A program made the position numbers and the translations under genes. A DNA stretch of 64,000 bases, taken from Microthyrium microscopicum. Taxonomy: Eukaryota > Ascomycota > Dothideomycetes > Microthyriales > Microthyriaceae. How positions within the stretch are numbered: the first letter of the stretch is position 1; the number at the start of each line of letters is the position of its first letter. The notes below the pieces were generated by a model that saw only the letters and a program-made list of their open reading frames with translations, had not been told where the DNA came from and did no database searches. Location: contig MU004230.1 of assembly GCA_010405405.1 (NCBI GenBank), forward strand, positions 3,307,744 through 3,371,743, read 5' to 3'. Positions 1 through 10,055 of this stretch are shown here, piece after piece.

Positions 1-597
1 AGCATCATGCGTGTGTCGTACCGTGCAAAACAATTGGCTCCGCTGTGGGCGCTGGTATTTGAGCAGATTTACCCCCTTCTACAGACTTGACTCTGGCAAG
101 AGCTTCAGCAGCTTGTCGTTCTACGGCTGTAGAGATCTCTTCAGAGCCGCCATTCCAGCAGTCGATTTCCACACATCGGCAGCCTCGAAGCAAAACCTAG
201 CTATCGTTAATGCAGCTCGCGGGTATGCATAGTAACGGAGTACATTTCTATAACCATCTACTGTTGCTCCCCCGTATAATTGATGGCCCATGAGGTATGT
301 GTTGTGAGAGCTTGATATGAAATAGGAAGCCAATGGAAGTGAGAGATTCGAAGATGGTGCTGGTAATAGCGCACTAGCGTCCGCTGAAGCCATGTACTTC
401 ATGAATTCAGAAAGAGGTTCCTTGGAATATACTTGCTGAGAATCAGGATAAATAGAGTCCTCGATTTCTCCATGGACTCTCTGTAGTGAGCCCAATACGC
501 TGGGCTCAAAGGACTTGACTGTAGCATGGTAGATCGACACGGCTGGAGAAGTGCCTCCGCCGGCCTGGAGTATAGGGTCTGCAGTTTTGGAAGCCAT
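1..597 (-). CDS. phosphoinositide-specific phospholipase C, 5' part
   Basis: Hydrolyses phosphatidylinositol 4,5-bisphosphate to IP3 and diacylglycerol at membranes. Exon 1 is 244-597, intron 197-243 (47 bp), exon 2 is 22-196, and a second intron opens at 21 and runs off the window. The join restores the family stretch YRNVLLRGCRCVEIDCW. Visible X-domain motifs are ISSSHNTYL, with catalytic His about residue 98, and the second catalytic His in PIVLHG just before the last donor. The N-terminus before the X domain is only about 85 residues, so a full PH domain does not fit; this resembles the short fungal PLCs. The gene is divergent from the PDI gene across about 390 bp. The rest of the X domain and the Y and C2 domains lie outside the window. 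Confidence 0.9.
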
Positions 598-990
598 TGA
601 GACGAAAGCAGGCCTTGAAGTCTTTCTGAGGAATATAATGGTGCAAATTCAAGCGCGTTTGCTTTATAAACGCAGCGTCGTCGGATTGGAAGCAGCAGCT
701 ATCAACTGTGGCTGTTCTTCATCGACTTCGCCACTATGACCCATCCGAACTTGTGGCTCGTTTTCGCATGGATCCCCCTGCTAGGCCGCCCTTGCCAGTT
801 TGCGGCGCGAACCCCAGCTCCATTTGGAAATGCTACACCTTGCACTTTCCCAAACGTCCAACTGGTTGCTGAAGAAGATGCCACTTGGCTTTCACTATCA
901 ACGTTCACTTGGTGTCCTGGAGTTTTTTATATCTTGACCTTCTTTTAGCTTCATTCTCTTTACACACAATCTTTCTTCAAGCCTTACAAG
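598..990. promoter_or_regulatory. shared upstream region of PLC and PDI genes
   Basis: This 393-bp gap separates two divergent start codons, so it must hold both promoters. Pyrimidine-rich stretches (for example around 935-985) lie just before the PDI start, as is common in fungal core promoters. I see no clear TATA box or recognisable operator. Confidence 0.4.
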
Positions 991-2493
991 ATGTGGTCAA
1001 CCATCGCTATTACTGCGTCAGCGGCAGGTCTGCTGCTAGCTATTCCGGCTTCTGCGGAGGGTTTATACTCCAAGAACTCGCCAGTAGTTCAAGTTACGGC
1101 TCAGAACTACGGTCGTCTGATTGCCAAATCTAACCACACATCTGTAAGTTTGCTGGCACTGTTTGCTTAACCTTTGACTAACGGCTTTGTAGATTGTCGA
1201 GTAAGTTGCCGTCCGTGTCGTCCCTACGCCCCGTCTAACAATACGCTCCGTCTAACAATACGCTCCAGGTTTTATGCGCCATGGTGTGGCCATTGCAAAA
1301 ACCTCAAGCCAGCATATGAAAAAGCTGCCAAAAAGCTGCAAGGTCTAGCGAAAGTAGCCAGTGTCAACTGTGACGACGACGCAAACAAACCGTTTTGCGG
1401 GGAAATGGGTGTCAAGGGCTTTCCTACCCTCAAGATCATCCGCCCAAGCAAAAAGTCTGGAAAGCCAACGGTGGAGGAGTATCAAGGCGCTCGATCAGCT
1501 AAGGCAATAGTCGATGCGGTAGTGGAAAAGATCCCGAATCACGTCAAACGTGTCACGGACAAGAGTATAGATTCATGGCTTGCTCAAGACAACGAGACAG
1601 CCAAGGCGATCCTCTTCACCGAAAAGGGTACTACAAGTGCTTTATTAAGAGCGCTTGCTATAGATTACCTTGGAAGCATCAATTTCGGTCAGGTTCGTAA
1701 CAAGGAGTCCGCCGCAGTGGAAACCTTTGGCATATCGAAATACCCATCGTTTGTCCTTCTACCGGGCGGAGAGAAAGATGCTGTCGTGTACGATGGTGAA
1801 CTGAAGAAAGAAGGAATGGCAGAATTCTTGAAGCAGGTGGCTCAGCCAAATCCAGATCCCGCCCCAGCAGCGTCCAAGAAGGACAAAGCCAAGGCGTCCA
1901 TGAAGACGTCAGCAGCAAAGGACAAATCCGAGAAAGACACACCGCCATCTGAAGGAAAGCCACTTATCCCTGCAATTAATGATGAAGCTACCTTGCGGGA
2001 GCGATGCTTACTTCCGACCTCCAAGATTTGTGCTCTGGTGTTACTGCCCAACATCAATCCCTCCAAGGAGTCCATCCCAGATGGATTCATAGAAAGCCTT
2101 AGAAGCCTCGCCGAAGTCTACGACAAGCATGCAAAACGTCGCTCAGCGTTCGCATTTTACTTGGTAGAACCATCGCTCGAGCTTGTGAAAACACTGCGCA
2201 AAGAACTCGGACTTGGGAACGAAAAACAGATGGAACTTGTGGCGGTGAATGCAAAGAAGCTATGGTTCAAGAAGTATACTGCTTCCGACTTTAAGCAAAC
2301 TTCTGTTGAAACGTGGGTCGATGCTATTCGTATGAATGAGGGAAAGAAGGAAGCATTACCAGAGAGTCTCGTGGCGCAAGAGACTAGGAAAGCGGATGAT
2401 ACCGAGGAGAAGGCTCAAGAAAAGCCATCGAACGATAAAAAGTCCGGGGACGAGAAGGAATCACAGAGTAAGGATGAACACGACGAGTTGTAA
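991..2493 (+). CDS. protein disulfide isomerase, one CGHC domain, HDEL tail
   Basis: ER oxidoreductase that forms and rearranges disulfides in secretory proteins. Exons are 991-1143, 1193-1200 and 1269-2493, giving 461 residues. The start gives a signal peptide (about residues 1-22, hydrophobic, ending near PASAEG). The thioredoxin active site FYAPWCGHCK lies near residues 55-64. A second thioredoxin-like region without CxxC follows, then a Lys/Glu-rich linker and a C-terminal HDEL retrieval signal. A single CGHC domain and HDEL fit the fungal MPD1/P5-like group rather than classical two-active-site PDI. Exon 2 is only 8 nt, but it is needed to keep the SIVEFYAPWC motif in frame. Intron 2 carries a tandem duplication of its branch-site region. 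Confidence 0.9.
1231..1264 (+). repeat. 17-bp tandem duplication with two CTAAC branch sites
   Basis: Two perfect adjacent copies of CCGTCTAACAATACGCT lie at 1231-1247 and 1248-1264 inside PDI intron 2, just before its CAG acceptor. Each copy carries a CTAAC branch-point candidate. Confidence 0.9.
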
Positions 2494-2929
2494 GCTAACT
2501 TTCAATCTATCATGCATTACGATCACAATATTCTATAAATTGATTCCGTGGCGCGCTATTTTACACAGGTGTTGCGGTCATTGTCATACTTTCCGCTTCG
2601 AGGCGTCTTAGTGTCTCAATCGCAGATAGAGAGCCATGTGCCACCAGGCTGGAAATCCATATATAATGATCGTGTCTTCACTAGTGCCGAGGTTTTGACC
2701 TGTCAATCGGGTATCGACAGGAAATTACGTGGTACAGTAACGCGTGTAGCACGGATATGAGATGACATTGTCATCAAGACTGAAAGATCATGCCGTGTGA
2801 TTGAAGAGCGAGGCGAAAATAGCTTGATTCTTCAACCTGCTCACCGTGGAATACGTGGACATTGTCGATATATCAGGATACATTTGTTACCAAGCTGGCA
2901 TCTGCAGCATATCTGGACTCATCATCGAC

Positions 2930-5169
2930 ATGGTCTTGCAAAGAGTCTTCTTGTTCGGTTTCTTTGTCTGGTCGCAAGTGGTGGCAGATGTTTTTGTTGT
3001 GGCGCCCCTCAAAGGGGGAGTGAATACAGTGACGGGAGCTAGACCTTTTCGAAAGGACCTCGAAACCTTGAATGGACCGGAGAGGGATCTGTATCTACAA
3101 GCAATTGCAGAAATACAGAAAGCAGACGAAACCGACAAGCTTTCTTGGTTCCAACTAGCAGGTTGGTACAGCCGTCGGCCAAGAGAATTGAGACGCAACT
3201 AATTGCAATATTCCAGGTATACACGGCTTGCCAGTAGCTACTTGGGACAATGTAGCGCCGTATAAGAATAACCCTGTGAGTAAGAACATCTCTAAGCATG
3301 GCAAACATACTCATATTGCGCAGGGGAATGTGGGCTATGCCGTTCACGGTTGCCAGCTGTTCCTTCCATGGGTATGCGACAACTATTCCTGACATAAAGA
3401 GTACCATTGTTGAGTTCAGTTTAGCATCGAGCGTACGTCTTATTGCTCGAAAATATTGTCTCAAGCCATGCATTGGACATTGCCAAAAGATATCCAGTCG
3501 GGACGCGCTCAACATATATCACGGCAGCGCAAAATCTTCGATTGCCATACTGGGGCTGGGAAAAGAAGCCTGCCGTCCCTAGTCTAGTGATGGACAGGAC
3601 GGTAAAGATCAACAGTCCCAATGGTCCTACTACAATCGACAATCCTTTGGAAGCATTTTCGTTTCATCCACCAATATCTCCGGAAGTAAGACAAATAGAT
3701 GTCAGTGAAACCTGTTCTGGTCGTCTTCTAATGCTGATGTATCAACTTGCAGTGGGCATTTTACAATGGTGTGGATCGGACTTTTCGATGCCCGGATAGT
3801 CAATTTCATACCAACTATACAAAGTTCGAGGATGATTGGATATCAACTTGTGCAAACTGCAGAAAAGATCTATACTCTACCTATATGGACGGGAGTGATT
3901 CATGGCCACAAGCAGCCACTGGAGGTGGAGGTAATATTGGGATTGAAAATATTCATGGCCAGCTGCATACTGTGCTGGGCGGCTATATGGTAGACATTCA
4001 AGCGAGTGCATTCGACCCGGCTTTCTTCCTTCATCACGTAAATGTCGGTAAGTTTACGTCTTTTCTACTGCTTCTCTCTCTCGCACTTGCACTCCGTGAA
4101 AGTTCGACTGTCTTGGAGGTGTTAGCTGTGTTATATTGGAGAAGCCTGAGCAGTAGGGCGAAGATAATAATTTCTCGAATCATAATATCACTGAAAAGGG
4201 GGTTTATGAACATAAACCACTTAAGAAGGTGCTGGATCGGCCCGCTGCATGCCTGCTTATATTGACCAGAAAGATCCATGATTTTGCTCCTGCTCACTCT
4301 GATTAGACCGGATATGGGAGATCTGGAGCGCAATTCATCCTACCAACAAGTACATTGAATCAAGAACATGCAATGCCGAGACTTTTGCTTCTCCAGCACC
4401 CATTGGGGAGAACCTCACGAGTCCACTATATCCATTTCATATGGACTCGCGTGGCTCGTTCCATACTCCCCAGTCTGTTCATTATACTAAAGGTAAGTAT
4501 TGAACCTGACATTTTCAAAAAACCAAGTGCAAATAGCTAACAGTATCAGACTTGGGATATGCATATGAAGACGTCCAAGATTGGAAATTTAGCAACCCTG
4601 ACCAGCTAGCAGCCGACGTGATCAGTCGTGTCAAACGAGAATATCAAGATCTAGCTGGCAAGAAATTCGTCTCACAGTCCGACACAAACAACACAGCTTC
4701 AGCAGCAACACAGCCTAAACGATGGATTATCGACTTCAACTTAACACTAGACACCGACCAATCCGCAATCGTCTACTTTTTCTACGGCCAGCCACCATCG
4801 AATCCAGACACGTGGAAGACAGCAGAAAACTTAGCAGCATTCCAAGCAATCCCAATGAACGCGCAGATTACATTGAGGTCAGCCCAAAAGATCATCGCGC
4901 CCATTGACGCCAAAGTCGCATCATCCGGCAATAGCAAGGCAGTGGCTCCGCCTGCTCCTTTGACCGACGGTGCAATCCCACAGTTTCTCAAAGATCAGCT
5001 TGACTGGCGCGTTGCAGTCTCAAACGGCTTGAACAGCACGATAGCGACGGCGCCAAATATCACGATACAAGTGGGCGATCAAGCAATTCTAAGCGTCGAC
5101 GATAATGGGCTGACGAAATATGGCTCCATAACAATGCATCCTGATCTTGCTTGGTCATGCACCAAGTGA
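2930..5169 (+). CDS. secreted tyrosinase / polyphenol oxidase
   Basis: Type-3 copper enzyme that oxidises monophenols or diphenols to quinones (melanin or phenol metabolism). Seven exons: 2930-3161, 3217-3275, 3324-3371, 3425-3685, 3753-4047, 4307-4492, 4550-5169, giving 566 residues. The chosen ATG gives a hydrophobic signal peptide (residues 1-20). CuA histidines: AGIHGLP (H80), GYAVHG (H105), PWHRAY (H114). CuB: IHGQLH (H268, H272) and FFLHHVNVDR (H294/H295). A C-terminal region of about 200 residues after the copper domain resembles the fungal tyrosinase C-terminal lid domain. Residue 103 is Ala where many fungal tyrosinases have the Cys of the Cys-His thioether. Intron 5 is unusually long (259 bp). 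The active-site set is complete; monophenolase versus catechol oxidase activity cannot be told from sequence. Confidence 0.9.
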
Positions 5170-7629
5170 AAAGCTCTCCAAGCCAGCTGGGCACGAGAGA
5201 AAGGTAACGATTGCAAGATCAGCTGTTTTTGCCGCTGGATTATTTTAATTTTCTGTTCTTGGTCCACTTTGAGCGTGGGTTGTTTCTCCACTGTGTGTCA
5301 AGAAGCTGTAATGGATTATCGTGAATGGCCCAGAATGGATTAGTTTAGTTTGAGTTTTGTTTTTCTCTCGAGTAATGGTTGTCAGCTTGTCATTCTGCAG
5401 CAGGGGTAGTTTTTTCTAGTTCGATGGAAAATTTTCAGTTGTACGGCATCGCAAAACATGACCAATAAAAGTCTGCTGGTAATACTGAATCCCTGTGTAA
5501 TTCATGGTGAATGGCTTCTTGTGATGCTTGGAGGTTGTCATCAACTTACCATAGTGTCGGATTCGGGACAGGTGTGGTATACCGGAGGTATGGAAGTGAT
5601 ATCAGGATTTTACTTACTCTCATCTGCACTCCTAATTGCATATCGGTATGTCCTGCTGTAAAGAAGTTCGATATGTAGTTTCTCAGCTTTTAGTGCCAAG
5701 CAAAATCATGACCTTTGTTGGAGGCAGAAGAGTTATGCTGTGCAACGAAAACATGTAGAATGTGCGTGAATGCGTTCACTCTTCTGAAGATGGCTGGACC
5801 TTGAAGTCTAGTAGGCTAATACTCCATCCATTGACTAATATTGAGTAATAGCCGACCATAGCATACGCACTTGAGCACGCCCATACGCAAGTTTCCTGGA
5901 TGTATGGAGGAAAGTAGGAAAACAGACACGCGACCGGTTTCCTAAAGTAATAAGCGGGAACGGTGTCGGCATATATCCCTGAGAAAGAAGTTGAAGTCTA
6001 TCGTGAGATACCAATCTCATCCGCGGAGATTTTCCAGTCTACGTCAGACAAGACGGACATAAAAAGCGAATTCGTTCACCTGCAGTACGCAGCGAAATGG
6101 GAACCAGTTGAGAAGATTCTGGTTAGTCAATTGGTATACCGAGTGCCATCCATAAGCCAGGATCTTGTCTTGATGCAGCTCTCTCATTCGAGGAAATACA
6201 AACTTTCATGTAATGTGCGGTTGAAGCCGGTGGCATATGCAAGTCATCGCGGCCGTAGAAGAAGCATTTCTCTGTCTGGAAAAGAATTGCGCAGAAGAAA
6301 AGAGACCAGATGGTGTCCTCGAATCCGCCACATTTCTTCTTTTGTTCAAAAGTGGTGTTCAGCAACCTGGTATTCCCATCGTTCTCGGCGAACTCGGGGC
6401 TGGAGCATGGAGTCATTGGCCAGCTTTTCAAATGTGGGGTATGCAGCTAAATATTTCCGTGCCAAAGGCACTAGACCTTTCGATTCTTGCGGATGTATGG
6501 CGATGAAGCATGCGCACAATGAAGGAAAAACAAGGATGACCTTGCGATAGACTTGATGATTGGGGTCAGAGTTCTATACGTGGCGTGGTTCAGTTCTGAC
6601 GACGCCGCATGCCGTTGAAGCCTTGACGAAGTCTGCAACCTCAGGTGACAAAATGCATCTAAACCTAGCAGGCTTGTACGGCTTGGTAGGCATAGTTAGG
6701 TGCAAAGTGTAAGGTTGAAATGCTGTGAGACCTTAAGGCGAGAGCTTACACCAATCAACTCCAGAGTAGATACTGGACTCTGTAAGTTGAATATTTTTCA
6801 TCGGACGCACATGAGATAGGCCACTTCAAACTTACCCACGTGTCAAGCTCTCTAGCATTGACGGGAAGAAGTAAGTCTGAAGCAAATGCAAGTCCAGTTG
6901 TTCAAATGCAATGGGAGAAAACTTTGCAGCCAAAAAGCACGAAGACGATAGTGTTGATCGCGTAACACACGTGAAAAAACTTGGCCTTTAGGGAGGTAGC
7001 CTCTAGCAACTGGATAGGAGGATCTCCAACATCCCTGGTTTGTTCTGGATGTTCCTGAAGGCGACTGAATTTGCTGCAGTTGAGGTTGATCCCCTTGGCG
7101 TGGAGTGACGACTAATCCACGGATGCCAGAGGTAGAAGTACACGAGAGCAACGGAACGAATCACGGGGCGGTCGAAAGCAGCTGTCTCGGAACCAGTTTT
7201 CCATACAATGTCTTTTCTCTGCAGAATCCAATGCACTTTGGTACTCAATGGAGCCAGCGGCTTTGCCGGTGGACCCGGAGTATCGTGAAGTTTTCTTGAG
7301 TTTTGTCACTAATCCACCGCATCTGCTGTTGTAAGGATCATTTGACCTGCGAAGAACCCAAGGCGTTGTCAAACATAGGGGGTACTGGGACCACGACTGC
7401 CCCTAGATGGCCATGGCCAAGTTGATAGTCCAGCTGATGTTGAAAAGCGGCGGCGACGATAGAGATAGGACAGTTCACCGACAAGTGTATTGAAAAGCGA
7501 TTGGAAGTGTTTGATGGTTGAGAAGGGGTCATTTGACGATGAGGTTGCACAGTAACGAGCCAGTAATATCGATATCGGTGAAGAGTCGATGCTCATTTCA
7601 TCGTTGGTGGCTGTTTTTGGCCACTTGTA
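5170..7629. other. gene-poor stretch with a weak coding trace
   Basis: About 2.5 kb between the tyrosinase and the transposon. A plus-strand trace around 5960-6510 has open frames that could be joined by short introns, with segments such as EKEVEVYREIPIS, VIAAVEEAFLCLEKN and GIPIVLGELGAGAW, but no start, no family and no clean end. It may be a decayed gene. Other open frames near 6850-7600 (minus) look like chance frames. Base composition here is normal, in sharp contrast to the island that begins at 7630. Confidence 0.3.
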
Positions 7630-7841
7630 TGACGCGTAATAGCGGCTAACCTGTTTACATCAGAGAACACCAAAACCAAATCCTGTAACCCCTAAATCTT
7701 AACTACAATTCTAATTTAGTAATGTATTCCCCTATTTATAATAATTTTAAGACCTATTCTAGACTCCCCTTAGTGAGGGCTATCTTTAGAAGGTATTTTT
7801 AAGAAAATTTATTTTTAGTTACGTAGTATTATAAAATATCT
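7630..7841 (+). repeat. left terminal inverted repeat
   Basis: Starts TGACGCGTAATAGCGG right after TA. It aligns without gaps to the reverse complement of 18683-18894 over 212 bp, with about 20 differences, all of them transitions. Similarity stops after ATAAAATATCT. At most differing sites this copy carries T or A where the right copy carries C or G. Confidence 0.9.
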
Positions 7842-8128
7842 AAAACCTTAATACTTTATTATAATATTCTTAGTATATAAGTAACTACTATCTCTATATA
7901 AATAAGAATAGACCTAGTATATAGTAGAGAGTAGTAAAGAATATATTAGGTTTCTAAGCTTAGAAAAAGTAAATACTATATATAGATATAGTTAGTAGGG
8001 TATATACTATATAATATTAGTTTTAATATAATAATAAATTAAAGGGCGCTACGTAATAATATTATATATTCTTTAATAAGTTATTTATAAGAAATTCTTT
8101 TATTTATAGATAGTTTATAAGTTCTTTT

Positions 8129-8214
8129 CCTTTTCTAACCTCTATCTACCTTTCTTTTCCTACCTTTTCTCCCTTTCCTAACCTCTACCTACCTTTCCTT
8201 TCCTACCTTTTTTC
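8129..8214. repeat. 43-bp pyrimidine-rich tandem pair
   Basis: Two adjacent units (8129-8171 and 8172-8214), each built on CCTTTYCTAACCTCTAYCTA followed by a further T/C-rich half. They differ almost only by C/T changes, as expected after RIP of a true duplication. The pair lies near the left end of the element and may be a subterminal motif. Confidence 0.7.
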
Positions 8215-9996
8215 TCTTTCCTTTCTACTTTATTTACTAATAATTCTTTTAGAATGCTTACTTATTATATTAATTTAAAGGAGTATTACCTTAATATTGA
8301 ATATCTTATTAATAATAAGGAGTATATATACTAAGATTTACTTAAGTAGTTAAAAAAATGTTATAATACTAAAGTATCTTTTTTAACCTTACGCTATAAG
8401 ATTAAAGAATAGAAGATTATTATATAAAAACTGCTTAAAATTATAGGAAAACTTAAGAAACTTACTAAATAGCTATTCTATTTTTAGAACTATAATAAAA
8501 AAGAGCTTTATATTTTTCTCTAGGTCTATAGCTATAATATAAAACTATAGATACTTTAGCAACTATATAAGAAACTAGGACTTAAATAGTAAAACCTTTA
8601 TATATCTTAAGAAGAGAGGGAAGTAGTATATGCTAAAGATTTAGTAGTATTTTAAGCTAAACTTAATAGATTATATATTAGTATTAAGAATTATAAATAT
8701 TACCTAATAGCTAATAGGCTACGTAAATAAGGATATAAGGTTTTATAATAAATTCTATAGTAGATTTAGAAGGAAGTAAATCCTAAAGCAGCATAAGCCT
8801 ACTAGAAGTAATCTTATTAAGTATAAGGTAACTATATTGTTAAAGGGCCTAACTAGGTCTAGTTAGTTAATAAGTATAATAAGCTTAAGAATTTTAGAAT
8901 TAAAATATATATATATATTAACGTATTTTCTTAATATATTATTTAGTACTATATTAGTATCTTAAATACTATAAGCGTTAGTACTCTTTACTAATACTTA
9001 GATAATTTGCTTAATATACTAAACCTTATTTAGCCTTAATTTATCTAGTTAGATTATAGAGATAAGATAGTTATAATAGTAGACGCGTATTATAAGCTTA
9101 TAATAGAGAGTTAGTAGCAAGTAATCCTTTTTAAAGATTATTATCTTTATAGAACTAGCATATAGAACTAGTAGATTAAACGTTAGTAAGAGGAACTAAG
9201 TAGTAGAGCGCTTATAGAGTAGAAAGTATAAAAGAATAGTACCTACCTTTATACCTCTTTATAACTAATATTATATTCTTTAGTTATTTTTTAAATCCCT
9301 AGAAGAATAGAGAGCCTACGCAAAGGACAAATATCTAAACTATATAGCTATACTAGCAATCTTTATGCTATACTTATAAATAGTTGTATAGGAATATATT
9401 ACTAACTAGAACTCTTATAAGATTATAAATAATAAAAAGAAAAGGCCTTACGCTATAAATAGAAGACTATACTTCTTTTATATAATAGCTCCTAGTACTA
9501 AATATTAAGGGTTACTAATTGCTAGAGAGCTAGTAGAGGAGAGGAAGTAAGTAGTAAGTAGATAGGATAAGGATGCTTATCTATTAGTAGACATATATAA
9601 GCTATATAATAGTTTCCTTACTTTTATTAATTTTAATCTTAATAAACTTCTTAGTAGAGAATAAGGTAGGCTAGGTAAGCTATTTATTTATATTTATTTC
9701 TAGCTATAATAATTCTTAGAGGTATATAAAGAGTTAGAGATAGAGCTATGCTTAAATTTACTTCCTACTCTAATTAGTAGTAAGTAATTTATTATAAATT
9801 ACCTAAATTATTCTATAGTTATAGTAACTATAAGGATATTATATAATAAGATTAGCACTAAATACTTATTAGCTAAGGAAAGTAGAGAGGCTAGTCTAGC
9901 CTCTAAATTAGAATATAATTTAGACGTATTAGGAGAATTTTAAGGTTCTAATTTAATAAGAATGCCTTAATCTTATATTAGCACTTATAAGGATAT

Positions 9997-10055
9997 ATAA
10001 ATTTTTAATATAATATACTTTAACTATAAATTTTTAATATAATATACTTTAACTA
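9997..10055. repeat. 29-bp tandem duplication inside the element
   Basis: Two nearly identical adjacent copies of an AT-only-like unit containing TTTTTAATATAATATACTTT. It may be a late slippage event, because the copies have not diverged by transitions. Confidence 0.7.
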
